NCBI GenBank assembly: GCA_009774765.1
Contig: VSOK01000034.1
Coordinates: forward strand, 1 to 29,633
From: Bacteroidales bacterium
Lineage (GTDB): Bacteria > Bacteroidota > Bacteroidia > Bacteroidales > UBA932
Reading direction: 5' to 3'
Length of the DNA stretch: 29,633 nucleotides
Shown: piece after piece, positions 15,444-23,546 of the stretch
Numbering within the stretch: position 1 is the stretch's first letter
How the letters are laid out: each line of letters opens with the position of its first letter
Program-made: the position numbers and the translations under genes
The notes under the pieces: model-generated
Databases searched by the model: none
What the model saw: the letters and a program-made list of their open reading frames with translations, nothing else
What the model was told of the DNA's origin: nothing

Positions 15444-15513
15444 ATTTTCCACCGGATACGAGACAATTCAAAGGCAGAATAGAAATGCTGGAATAACACC
15501 CGTGTCCATAAAA
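15430..15513 (+). pseudogene. Remnant of a second copy of the 12813-13292 lipoprotein gene
   Basis: Bases 15430-15466 resemble 13031-13064 (ATATGCnTCAATAGA, TTTTC, CACCGGA, AGACA, TTCAA). Bases 15467-15513 match 13263-13309 with one difference, covering the last codons (GGCAGAATAGAAATGC), the TAA and the following CACCCGTGTCCATAAAA. The roughly 200 bases between those two segments are missing, so this is a deletion scar. It begins inside the 3' end of the preceding lipoprotein gene and ends at the terminator. Confidence 0.7.
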
Positions 15514-15550
15514 ATTTAACCCTCCGGCTTCGGCAGAGGGTTAAATTTTT
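15510..15550. terminator. Strong terminator after the protease/lipoprotein unit
   Basis: AAAAATTTAACCCTC (15510-15524) pairs perfectly with GAGGGTTAAATTTTT (15536-15550), a 15-bp stem with a small GC-rich loop. A-tract and T-tract flank it, so it can act in both directions. The T-tract runs into the TTTG of the next promoter. Confidence 0.85.
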
Positions 15551-15579
15551 GAATAAGTTCAAAAGTGTTCCTAAATTTG
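15548..15579 (+). promoter_or_regulatory. Promoter of the DUF3467-kdsC-ALDH-maf-priA run
   Basis: TTTG (15548-15551) and TAAATTTG (15572-15579) are 20 bases apart, an exact fit to the Bacteroidota consensus. Transcription should begin near 15586, about 22 bases before the ATG at 15608. The -33 box overlaps the last three T bases of the upstream terminator stem. Confidence 0.78.
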
Positions 15580-15607
15580 CAGGAATGATAATTTCAAAAT
15601 AGAATTT

Positions 15608-15919
15608 ATGGACAACGAGAAAAAGGAATTCAGCATTGATCTGAGGCCGGAGGTTGCAAGAGGCAGCTATTCCAACCTTGCAATCATCACCCACAGATAC
15701 AATGAATTTGTAATAGATTTCGCCGCAATGCTCCCGGGACTGCCAAAGCCGGAAGTTACCAACCGTATAATCATGACACCTGAACACGCCAAAAGACTTC
15801 TTATGGCCCTCCAGGACAATATAAGCAAATACGAATCGCAAAACGGTCCAATCGATCTCGGGGAACCGAAAGCGACCTTCCCTATGGGAGGATTCGGCAA
15901 CAACGGAACAAAATCATAA
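15608..15919 (+). CDS. DUF3467 family protein
   Basis: This 103-residue soluble protein matches the DUF3467 pattern common in Bacteroidota: an N-terminal strand (KEFSIDLRPEVARGSYSNLAII), then HRYNEFVIDFAAMLPGLPKPEVTNRIIMTPEHAKRLLMAL in which a helix follows the conserved T-P-x-H-A-K. It has no signal peptide, membrane segment or catalytic motif. Function is unknown. It is first in the operon and followed 23 bases later by kdsC, a pairing I cannot interpret functionally. Confidence 0.8.
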   Translation: MDNEKKEFSIDLRPEVARGSYSNLAIITHRYNEFVIDFAAMLPGLPKPEVTNRIIMTPEHAKRLLMALQDNISKYESQNGPIDLGEPKATFPMGGFGNNGTKS

Positions 15920-15942
15920 CCATTTCCCGAAATCCAGGATTT

Positions 15943-16473
15943 ATGACAGATATTTCTTTCAACGGCATCAGGGCATTTGTCTTTGATGTGGATGGCATAT
16001 TGACCAACGGCGGAATCTTCGCCGACAACGAAGGCAACCTTTTCAGGACATTCGACGCCAAAGACGCTTTCGGTATGAGGATGGCTTCAATGCAAGGCTA
16101 CAAACTCGGCGTCATCACCGGAGGACGTTCCATAAGCATAGTAAAGAGGATGAAAGTATGCGGAGTCGAGCAGGAAGACGTCTACCTCGGCTCACGGGAC
16201 AAGATAAAGGATTTCAATGATTTCTGCAGAAGACACTCGCTGGCTCCGGAAGAAGTTATGTATTTCGGTGATGACCTTCCGGACATTCCGGTAATCAGAG
16301 CCTGCGGAGTCGGAGTATGTCCATGCGATGCCGTACAGGAAGCCAAAGATGCCGCAGACTATGTATCCCCATATCCCGGAGGACATCTGTGCGTTCGGGA
16401 TACGATCGAAAAGGTACTGAAACCCAAAGGTGAATGGAATCTCGACGTTGACACATACGAGCAAAGATTCTGA
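15943..16473 (+). CDS. kdsC: 3-deoxy-D-manno-octulosonate 8-phosphate phosphatase (KdsC-like HAD)
   Basis: This 176-residue HAD-superfamily phosphatase has the short KdsC architecture without a cap domain. Catalytic motif I is FVFDVDGILTNGG, with nucleophile Asp15 and acid/base Asp17. Motif II is the T of LGVITGGRS, and motif IV is YFGDDLPDIPVI, binding Mg2+. KdsC removes phosphate from Kdo-8-phosphate in synthesis of the Kdo sugar of LPS, so the cell has a Gram-negative outer membrane. Length matches the family. Downstream, the ALDH ATG follows its TGA stop by 3 bases. Confidence 0.88.
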   Translation: MTDISFNGIRAFVFDVDGILTNGGIFADNEGNLFRTFDAKDAFGMRMASMQGYKLGVITGGRSISIVKRMKVCGVEQEDVYLGSRDKIKDFNDFCRRHSLAPEEVMYFGDDLPDIPVIRACGVGVCPCDAVQEAKDAADYVSPYPGGHLCVRDTIEKVLKPKGEWNLDVDTYEQRF

Positions 16474-16476
16474 ATC

Positions 16477-17889
16477 ATGTACAAGCAGAAAGAGATGACA
16501 GGCAACACTCCGACGGACAGGATCTCACAGATTCTTGAAGCACAGCGCAAATATTTCAGAAGCGGCGCGACACTGGAGATCAGTTTCAGAAAAGAAATGC
16601 TGAAAAAGCTCAAGGACTCATTGATCAGATGGGAAAAGCCTCTGTGCGATGCACTTTGGCAGGATCTTCACAAATCATACGAAGAGTCATATATGACGGA
16701 ACTGAGTATAGTTTCATCAGAAATACGCTGCCATCTGAAAAACCTGTCGAGATGGTCCGGAAGAAGGCGCAGGCATACACCTCTGAAACTTTTTCCTTCA
16801 AGAAGCTATATCGTGAAAGAGCCTCTCGGCAACGCCCTTATAGTCTCCCCGTGGAATTATCCTGTACAGCTCCTTCTGGCTCCGCTTGTCGGGGCGATTT
16901 CAGCCGGATGTACGGCAATATTGAAACCGTCTCCATACGTCCCCAACGTGTCAAAGGTGCTCGGGGATATGCTTGAAGATACCTTTCCTGAAGAATATGC
17001 AGCCGTCGTGCAGGGCAACCGTGAAGTCAATTCCTTCCTGTTTGAAAGCAAGTTTGACATCATATTCTTTACAGGAAGCCCCGAACTGGGCAAAAAAGTG
17101 ATGGAAGCCGCCGCCAAAAATCTCACTCCCGTAATCCTTGAGCTCGGAGGAAAGAGCCCGTGCATAATAGACAGGACTGCGGATATCCGCAAGGCGGCCA
17201 AAAGAATAGCGTGGGGAAAGACGCTCAACTGCGGTCAGACCTGCATAGCCCCTGACTACATCATAATACACAAAGAAGTCAAAGACGCCTTTGTAAAAGC
17301 ATTTGCAGAGGCCGTGGAATCGCTTCACGGCACAGACATCAGATCGGACAGGCACTATGTAAGAATGGTGAACAGCAAAGCCTTCGACAGGGTCTCCGGA
17401 TATATGCAGGACGGCACTGTCATCTATGGAGGGGAATGCGACAGGGAGACAAAATTCATTGCACCGACATTGATAGCCAATGTCCAGTCAGACTCCCCTG
17501 TAATGACCGAGGAGATTTTCGGTCCGGTATTCCCAATTATCGAATTCGGAGGGAATGAATCAGAATTCTCTGAAAAAGCCGCATCTTTTGTCAACGGTAA
17601 GGAAAAGCCTCTGGCTTTCTATTATTTCGGCAAAGAAAGGACAGGATGGGAGCTGGTCAGGCGCACATCCTCAGGAGGAGGCTGCATCAACGACACCATT
17701 ATGCATATAGCCAACGGGAATATACCTTTCGGAGGCGTAGGCAGCTCAGGGATCGGCAGATACCACCACAAGGAAAGTTTTGAGGCATTCACGCACAGCC
17801 GCTCGATTGTAGTGACCGGCACCCTGATCGATCTGCCTTTCAGATATATGCCATACAGGATGTTCAGGGCGATAAAGAAAATAATGTAA
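16477..17889 (+). CDS. Aldehyde dehydrogenase (NAD(P)-dependent, class 3-like)
   Basis: This 470-residue enzyme oxidises an aldehyde to its acid. Visible motifs are SPWNYPVQL (124-132, with the oxyanion Asn127), LKPSPYVP (149-156, cofactor-binding Lys150), FFTGSPELGKKV, LELGGKSPC with general base Glu222, and NCGQTCIAPDY with nucleophile Cys256. EEIFGPVFPI and the NGKEKPLAFYYF region fit the shorter class 3 type (fatty-aldehyde and coniferyl-aldehyde relatives). The C-terminal tail (LIDLPFRYMPYRMFRAIKKIM) is hydrophobic and basic, as in membrane-associated class 3 enzymes. The substrate is not evident. An in-frame ATG at codon 7 is an alternative start. Its stop overlaps the maf start by one base (TAATG). 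Confidence 0.87.
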   Translation: MYKQKEMTGNTPTDRISQILEAQRKYFRSGATLEISFRKEMLKKLKDSLIRWEKPLCDALWQDLHKSYEESYMTELSIVSSEIRCHLKNLSRWSGRRRRHTPLKLFPSRSYIVKEPLGNALIVSPWNYPVQLLLAPLVGAISAGCTAILKPSPYVPNVSKVLGDMLEDTFPEEYAAVVQGNREVNSFLFESKFDIIFFTGSPELGKKVMEAAAKNLTPVILELGGKSPCIIDRTADIRKAAKRIAWGKTLNCGQTCIAPDYIIIHKEVKDAFVKAFAEAVESLHGTDIRSDRHYVRMVNSKAFDRVSGYMQDGTVIYGGECDRETKFIAPTLIANVQSDSPVMTEEIFGPVFPIIEFGGNESEFSEKAASFVNGKEKPLAFYYFGKERTGWELVRRTSSGGGCINDTIMHIANGNIPFGGVGSSGIGRYHHKESFEAFTHSRSIVVTGTLIDLPFRYMPYRMFRAIKKIM

Positions 17890-18467
17890 TGGAAAAATTG
17901 AAGACAAGGAAGATAATTCTTGCCAGCGGTTCTCCGAGAAGAAAAGAACTGCTTGAAGGTCTTGCCATAGACTTTGAAGTTGACACGAGGAACAGTTTTG
18001 AAGAGACATACAGCCCCGACACTCCCCACGAGCGAGTACCTGTGCTTATGTCAGAAGGCAAATCGTATGGTTTCCACAGAGAACTTACCGACGAAGAGAT
18101 ACTTATAACATCCGACACGATGGTCCTCTGCGGCAATGAGATTCTCGGCAAACCGGACAGCAAAGAGGATGCGGTCCGTATACTCAGACTTCTTTCAGGA
18201 CGCACGCACGAAGTGGTGACGGCCGTTACGCTGCGTGACAACAGAAAGAAGGAAACATTCTCCGACACAGCTGTCGTCCACTTCAAAGAACTTACAGACA
18301 GCGAAATAGAATTTTACATAGAGCACTTCCGCCCGTTCGACAAAGCTGGAGCATACGGAATCCAGGAATGGATAGGATATATCGGAATAACCGGCATAGA
18401 AGGCTCATTCTATACGATTATGGGACTTCCGGTCCACCTGATATACGAGCATCTGCTCAAATTTTGA
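17889..18467 (+). CDS. maf: Maf-like nucleoside triphosphate pyrophosphatase
   Basis: This 192-residue cytoplasmic protein has the Maf signature IILASGSPRRKELL near the N-terminus and ITSDTMVLCGNEILGKP with the catalytic Asp, followed by AVRILRLLSGRTHEVVTAV and the FDKAGAYGIQEW motif. Family members hydrolyse non-canonical or modified nucleotides (dTTP/UTP or m7GTP/pseudo-UTP types), acting in nucleotide-pool cleaning; which type this is cannot be fixed by eye. It begins on the last base of the ALDH stop, so translation is coupled, and priA follows after 38 bases. Confidence 0.9.
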   Translation: MEKLKTRKIILASGSPRRKELLEGLAIDFEVDTRNSFEETYSPDTPHERVPVLMSEGKSYGFHRELTDEEILITSDTMVLCGNEILGKPDSKEDAVRILRLLSGRTHEVVTAVTLRDNRKKETFSDTAVVHFKELTDSEIEFYIEHFRPFDKAGAYGIQEWIGYIGITGIEGSFYTIMGLPVHLIYEHLLKF

Positions 18468-18505
18468 ATCCGGAGTAAACACTTGCATTCCTATTTACGG
18501 CAATT

Positions 18506-20749
18506 ATGACAGGAAGGACATACATATCAGTGATTCTCCCGCTCAAGCTCGAGTGGGAGCCCTGCTATTTCACTACCTGTCAGGACATCAGGACAGGACA
18601 GAGGGTCAGAGTACAGTTTGCCGGGAAAGAATATACCGGTGTAGTCAGCAGGACCGGAGTGCCGCCTCAGACATCACCGTCGAAAATAAAGGAGATTCTG
18701 TCTGTGGAAGAAGGTCTGGAATGCATTTCCGAAGAGGAACTGGCTTTATGGAAGACAGTCGCGGAATATTATATGTGTTCAATCGGAGAGGTATACAAAG
18801 CCGCATATCCTGCGATGAAAATTTCCCTGGAGGCCGCCGGTGCAAGGAGGGCGGAAGCGGAGCAGACGCGCCGTGAAAAGGCAAAGGAAAAATACCTCAA
18901 GAAGTGCATAAAGCTTGAAGAACGCATATCCAAAAGGCAGGAAGCCGCCTCCAAAAGCAAAACTGAAAGCGTAAGGGAAAGGTATCGGCAAGAAATCATC
19001 AAACTCCAGGAAGAGCTTGATGCAATACGCTATGAATATGAAAATTACGCGCTGTCATCTGAAGTATCAGGAGATATAAAACATACAGAACAGGTATCTG
19101 ACATAGTGCTGTCAGATGCGCAATCTGAAGCCAAAGGAAAGATAGACAAAGCGTTCGGACAGGGAAAGACAGTTCTGCTGCACGGGATCACAGGCTCCGG
19201 AAAGACGGAAATATACATTGCCCTTGCGCTTGAAGCAATGTCCCGAGGCAAAAACATATTGTATCTTGTACCGGAAATAGCACTTAGCAGACAACTTGAG
19301 GACAGACTGCGCAATATATTCGGCAGCAGGCTTTTGACTTTCCATTCAGGAGAAACGGTAGCGCACAGGTATGAGGTGGCGGGCACAATACGCCGGATAG
19401 CATCAGGCGACTCAGGACAATACATCGTCCTCGGGACAAGGTCTTCCCTGTTCCTGCCGCATCACAACCTCGGCCTCATAGTCGTAGATGAGGAGCACGA
19501 CAATTCCTACAAGCAGGATTCCCCCGCTCCACGGTACAACGGCCGTGACACGGCAATAATGCTCGGCCTGATACACGGCTCCAGCGTCATACTCGGATCG
19601 GCAACCCCTTCGCTGGAGTCACTGTACAACAGCAGAAACGGAAAATTCGAGACTGTCCGGCTTGACAGAAGGTATCACAATGCCCAGGATACTGACATAG
19701 AAATAATAGACACGATAGCCGAGCGCAGAAAAAGAGGTATGAAAGGCTCGTTCTCACGTAAGCTGATCGACCATATACAAAACGCGCTTGACCATAAAGG
19801 ACAGGTTATGATATTGCGTTCCAGACGCTCGTATTCACCTGTGCTCCAATGCAGCGAATGCGGTTTTATCCCCAAGTGCCCGCACTGCAATGTCAGTATG
19901 AGCTACCACAAGGACCGCGACAGCCTGAAATGCCACTATTGCGGATACCGTACCATAATGCCGGACTGCTGCCCGGAATGCGGAAGCGGTCTGACAAGCC
20001 TCGGAGCAGGGACGCAAAAAATAGAAGAAGAAATCAACGGACTGTTCCCTACGGCAAGGACAGCACGGCTCGACAGCGACTCCGCAAAAAACAAAACCTT
20101 TGAAAAAGAGACAATAAGCCGGTTCAGCAAAGGAGATATAGACATCCTGATAGGCACGCAGATTGTCGCAAAAGGCTTTGACTTCAAAGGCCTTACACTT
20201 GTCGCAGTACTTCAGGCCGACACCCTGCTCGGAATCCAGGATTTCCGTGCGGACGAAAAGGCAGTGCAGCTTCTGGAGCAGTTCAAGGGAAGATGCGGCA
20301 GGCGTGACAGCAAGGGTCTGTTCGTAATACAGACATCAAGGCCGCAGCATCCTGTATATCAGAATATGATCCACTCATCCGGAATGGAGCCAGGCGAGGT
20401 TCAGAACAGACGCATGGCATTTATAGACTCGCTTCTTGACGAGAGGCAGGAATTCTGTTACCCTCCATACAGCAGGATCATAAATATCCATATCCGTGAT
20501 GTATATGAAGAGCGTGCAGAAAGGATGTCGGCACGCCTGGCCGTTGAACTTGAAGGCTTCAACACGACGGGAGTATTCCAGCCTCCTGTAAACAAAGTGG
20601 CCGACGAGCATATAAGGACAATAAGGGTCAATCTGAGAAAAGACCGTAATCTTGCTGACAACAAGACCGCACTGCTGAAAAGGATACGTGATTTTGAATT
20701 ACGTGAAAAATATCAGGGACGCATAATAATAGACGTAGACCCGACGTAA
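18506..20749 (+). CDS. priA: Primosomal protein N' (replication restart helicase PriA)
   Basis: This 747-residue superfamily 2 DNA helicase reloads the replisome at stalled forks. The N-terminal 3'-DNA-binding domain begins TYISVILPLKLEWEPCYF. A charged helical stretch (about 105-180, rich in K, E and R) leads to the helicase core with Walker A GITGSGKT (227-234), DEEHD (328-332), and GSATPSLES. A zinc-binding insertion at 449-492 has paired cysteines (CSECGF, CPHC, CHYCGY, CPECGS). Motifs V/VI appear in LIGTQIVAKGFDF and EQFKGRCGRRDSKG. It is the last gene of its run, and its stop touches the stop of the convergent lipid kinase gene with no gap. Confidence 0.94.
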   Translation: MTGRTYISVILPLKLEWEPCYFTTCQDIRTGQRVRVQFAGKEYTGVVSRTGVPPQTSPSKIKEILSVEEGLECISEEELALWKTVAEYYMCSIGEVYKAAYPAMKISLEAAGARRAEAEQTRREKAKEKYLKKCIKLEERISKRQEAASKSKTESVRERYRQEIIKLQEELDAIRYEYENYALSSEVSGDIKHTEQVSDIVLSDAQSEAKGKIDKAFGQGKTVLLHGITGSGKTEIYIALALEAMSRGKNILYLVPEIALSRQLEDRLRNIFGSRLLTFHSGETVAHRYEVAGTIRRIASGDSGQYIVLGTRSSLFLPHHNLGLIVVDEEHDNSYKQDSPAPRYNGRDTAIMLGLIHGSSVILGSATPSLESLYNSRNGKFETVRLDRRYHNAQDTDIEIIDTIAERRKRGMKGSFSRKLIDHIQNALDHKGQVMILRSRRSYSPVLQCSECGFIPKCPHCNVSMSYHKDRDSLKCHYCGYRTIMPDCCPECGSGLTSLGAGTQKIEEEINGLFPTARTARLDSDSAKNKTFEKETISRFSKGDIDILIGTQIVAKGFDFKGLTLVAVLQADTLLGIQDFRADEKAVQLLEQFKGRCGRRDSKGLFVIQTSRPQHPVYQNMIHSSGMEPGEVQNRRMAFIDSLLDERQEFCYPPYSRIINIHIRDVYEERAERMSARLAVELEGFNTTGVFQPPVNKVADEHIRTIRVNLRKDRNLADNKTALLKRIRDFELREKYQGRIIIDVDPT

Positions 20750-21727
20750 TTAGTTGTGCAGGACATTTATCCTGTCTTCAAGGACATCAAACTGCACAGG
20801 GACGCATCCGATGACCTCCCCGTCCACCTCCACAAGTTCAGAGACATCAGAAGCAGGTACCACCTTGATACTTTTCGCCTTACGTACGACAAGCTCCTTT
20901 ATGGACAGGAACCTGCCGTTGAACAGTTTATATGCCTCACGGGCTATTCTGAGCAATGGAAAGGCCGGGATTATGGTCATATCAAGCAGCCCGTCATCCA
21001 GTACCGCATCGGGAGTCTGGCGCATACCTCCTCCGGAATATCTGCCGAGACCGAAAGCGACCGACATATAGACACCGGAATATACCTTCTCACCGTCGCA
21101 GAACACCTCTATGGAAGAATTGCGGTACCGCATAAGGAAATACAGCAATGATTTGACATAAAGCATCCTGCCGGACTGTCCCCTGTCTTTGCAGGCATTC
21201 ACACGTTCGCAGATCCTTGCATCGAAACCTATGCCTCCGACATTTATCATATACGAGCATCTGACTGGAGCATCGTCTTCCGCAGACCGTAATATACTGA
21301 CCTTCACGACATCCTGCACAGAAAAGGACTCGTCCGCAATCAGGTCCACGACCGTCTCCGTGTCCTGCCTGATATTGTGGGACTTTATCCAGTCATTTCC
21401 TGAGCCTATTGGTATTACGGCTAGCGTGAATTCGGACAGGCTGACAACGCTGCCCTTGAGACGTGAGTCGGATATATAGTGCATTATCCCGTCAAGCACC
21501 TCGTGCACGGTACCGTCACCTCCGACTGCAATAAAACGGCGGAATCCCCTGCCAGCCGCTCCGAAAGCCATTTCGGTAGCGTGAAACTTGCAGTCCGTCA
21601 TTCCGCATTCATATTCGACATTCCTGTCTGCAAGCAGGGTTTCGGCCTTTTTCCATTCGGAAACTGTCCTTCCGGACCCTGCGTGAGGGTTTACAACAGC
21701 AAACCATTTGTTGTCAATATGCTCCAT
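20750..21727 (-). CDS. Diacylglycerol/lipid kinase (DAGK catalytic domain, YegS/DgkB-like)
   Basis: This 325-residue soluble kinase of the DAGK_cat fold has VVNPHAGSGR (11-20), the ATP-binding GGDGTVHEV (69-77) and IPIGSGNDW, all diagnostic of the family. The C-terminal half (GIGFDARICERV; GLGRYSGGGMRQTPDAVLDDGLLDMTII) is the typical beta-sandwich lipid-binding domain. Members phosphorylate diacylglycerol, sphingoid bases or other lipids at the membrane surface. Bacteroidales make sphingolipids, so a sphingoid base is possible, but this cannot be decided here. It is a single gene, convergent with priA and divergent from parA. Confidence 0.88.
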   Translation of the reverse strand: MEHIDNKWFAVVNPHAGSGRTVSEWKKAETLLADRNVEYECGMTDCKFHATEMAFGAAGRGFRRFIAVGGDGTVHEVLDGIMHYISDSRLKGSVVSLSEFTLAVIPIGSGNDWIKSHNIRQDTETVVDLIADESFSVQDVVKVSILRSAEDDAPVRCSYMINVGGIGFDARICERVNACKDRGQSGRMLYVKSLLYFLMRYRNSSIEVFCDGEKVYSGVYMSVAFGLGRYSGGGMRQTPDAVLDDGLLDMTIIPAFPLLRIAREAYKLFNGRFLSIKELVVRKAKSIKVVPASDVSELVEVDGEVIGCVPVQFDVLEDRINVLHN

Positions 21728-21751
21728 CTATAGCACCTGATAAATCGCGAA

Positions 21752-21759
21752 CAAAAGTA
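21752..21759 (-). promoter_or_regulatory. Possible -7 box of the lipid kinase gene
   Basis: The minus strand reads TACTTTTG (plus CAAAAGTA), a TAnnTTTG match about 25 bases before the ATG. Twenty bases further upstream the minus strand has TTTT where TTTG is expected, so the -33 half is weak. Confidence 0.4.
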
Positions 21760-21790
21760 GCAATTTAAGGGAAGTAAAGAAAATTTTTTG

Positions 21791-21798
21791 TAAATTTG
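21791..21798 (+). promoter_or_regulatory. Probable -7 box of the parAB run
   Basis: TAAATTTG fits the TAnnTTTG consensus and lies 32 bases before the parA ATG at 21831. No TTTG is found at the expected distance upstream. Only the -7 half can be supported. Confidence 0.45.
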
Positions 21799-21830
21799 CC
21801 GTGATTTAGCCACAAAAAACAGGTATATAA

Positions 21831-22598
21831 ATGGGAAAAGTCATAGCGATAGCCAATCAGAAAGGTGGAGTCGGCAAAACCACCACTGCAATAAACCTTG
21901 CGGCTTCCCTTGCCGTACTTGAAAAGAAAGTACTTATCATTGATGCGGATCCGCAGGCAAACACGACATCGGGACTGAACTTTTCTCCGGACAACGACCA
22001 GAAAAGAACGCTGTATGAAGTAATGATCGGCAGGATCGGCATCAGCGACACATTGATACAGACTGAAATATCCAATCTCCAGATGATTCCTTCGCATATC
22101 AATCTGGTAGGAGCGGAAATAGAAATGCTTGAGGACGAACACAGGGAGTCAGTCCTGAAAAACGCACTTGCTCCAATCCGCGACGATTACGACTACATTA
22201 TCATCGACTGTTCCCCTTCACTGGGACTCATAACGGTCAATTCACTCGCGGCAGCAGATTCGATAGTCATTCCGGTACAGCCTGAATTCTTCGCCCTTGA
22301 AGGTCTTGGCAAGCTGCTGCAGACAATCCGTCTGGTACAGGGCGGCATTAATCCGGACCTGACTATAGAAGGTTTCCTCATAACAATGTTCGACGGAAGG
22401 ACCAGAGTGCACACCCAGGTCGCCAACGAATTGAGGGAGCATTTCGGGGATATGGTATTCAAGACCATAATACAGAGGAACATACGTTTGAGTGAAGCCC
22501 CTTCGCACGGTAAACCTATCATCCTGTATGATGTGATTTCCAACGGCACGACCAACTACCTGAACTTTGCCAAAGAGGTTCTTGAACACAACAGATAA
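21831..22598 (+). CDS. parA: Chromosome-partitioning ATPase ParA/Soj
   Basis: This 255-residue deviant-Walker ATPase moves ParB-bound origins. The deviant Walker A is KGGVGKTT (11-18), with the signature lysine at its start. LIIDADPQANTT (36-47) is the Walker A' region, and IIIDCSPSLGLITVNSL is Walker B. There is no N-terminal HTH, as in chromosomal Soj rather than plasmid P1-type ParA. parB follows after 17 bases, giving the usual chromosomal pair. I found no parS consensus within the window. Confidence 0.94.
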   Translation: MGKVIAIANQKGGVGKTTTAINLAASLAVLEKKVLIIDADPQANTTSGLNFSPDNDQKRTLYEVMIGRIGISDTLIQTEISNLQMIPSHINLVGAEIEMLEDEHRESVLKNALAPIRDDYDYIIIDCSPSLGLITVNSLAAADSIVIPVQPEFFALEGLGKLLQTIRLVQGGINPDLTIEGFLITMFDGRTRVHTQVANELREHFGDMVFKTIIQRNIRLSEAPSHGKPIILYDVISNGTTNYLNFAKEVLEHNR

Positions 22599-22615
22599 AA
22601 GATTTAGAAACGACA

Positions 22616-23536
22616 ATGAGCAAACCACCAAGAGGATTAGGAAAAGGTCTCGGAGCGTTATTGGGCGACTCCGACCTTACCCAGATACGCAAACCGGTAG
22701 AATATATCAACAAGACGGTAGTCACATCCGACGAACATAAAGGGTCGGCGGATATTATGCTCATACCTGTCGATATGATAGAGCCGAACCCGTTCCAGCC
22801 AAGGACAACGTTTGACACGGCTGCACTTGAGGAACTTTCGGAATCGATCAGGACTCTCGGGCTAATCCAGCCTATCACGGTCAGGAAGAAAGCTTCCGAC
22901 AGATATCAGATAATAAGCGGAGAACGCAGGTTCAGGGCAAGCAGGCTTGCCGGCCTGACTGAAATTCCCGCATATATCAGGGACACCAATGACCAGGGTA
23001 TGCTCGAGATGGCGATCGTGGAAAATATACAGCGCGAGAACCTTGATCCGATTGAGGTGGCACTCAGCTACCAGAGGCTTATTGAAGAATGCAGCCTGAC
23101 ACAGGAGCAGATGGCTTCAAGAGTCGGCAAGAAACGCGCTTCTGTGACAAATTTCCTCAGACTGCTGAAGCTTCCTGCAAAAGTGCAGCACGACCTCAAG
23201 GTGGGACTGCTGAGCGTAGGACATGCAAAAGTCCTTCTCGGGATAGAGGATCCCGAAATACAGGAAAAGCTGTGCGACCTGACAATCAAGGAAGAACTGT
23301 CCGTCAGACAGCTGGAGGACAAAATACGCAAAGCGTCAAAGCCGGAAACATCCGGACACGAAGAGCAGGAACTGCCGGATGAGTATTTCCAGGTTCTTGA
23401 ACTTGTAGGAAAATATTTTTCCAAGGATATAAGCCTCAAAAGAAGTCCAGCCGGCAAAGGGACGATGACCATACGCTTTGATTCTGACCAGGAAATACAA
23501 AAGTTCCTGAAAGCATTGAACAGCTCAAACATCTGA
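22616..23536 (+). CDS. parB: Chromosome-partitioning protein ParB/Spo0J
   Basis: This 306-residue protein binds parS and slides as a CTP-gated clamp. MSKPPRGLGKGLGALLG is the N-terminal tail that contacts ParA. Residues 50-125 contain the CTP-binding ParB/Srx core: MIEPNPFQPR, GLIQPITVR and the GERR box (102-105, in ISGERRFRASRLAG). ENIQRENLDPIEVALSY leads to the HTH at about 160-183 (LTQEQMASRVGKKRASVTNFLRLL). The C-terminal dimerisation segment follows after an acidic linker. Length and order are standard for a chromosomal ParB. It lies between parA and the DUF5683 gene. Confidence 0.94.
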   Translation: MSKPPRGLGKGLGALLGDSDLTQIRKPVEYINKTVVTSDEHKGSADIMLIPVDMIEPNPFQPRTTFDTAALEELSESIRTLGLIQPITVRKKASDRYQIISGERRFRASRLAGLTEIPAYIRDTNDQGMLEMAIVENIQRENLDPIEVALSYQRLIEECSLTQEQMASRVGKKRASVTNFLRLLKLPAKVQHDLKVGLLSVGHAKVLLGIEDPEIQEKLCDLTIKEELSVRQLEDKIRKASKPETSGHEEQELPDEYFQVLELVGKYFSKDISLKRSPAGKGTMTIRFDSDQEIQKFLKALNSSNI

Positions 23537-23546
23537 CAGGACGATC

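Noticed and set aside
21728..23546. parS site near parAB
   Set aside because: No TGTTTCACGTGAAACA-like 16-mer was seen in or around the genes; the site is probably elsewhere near the origin.
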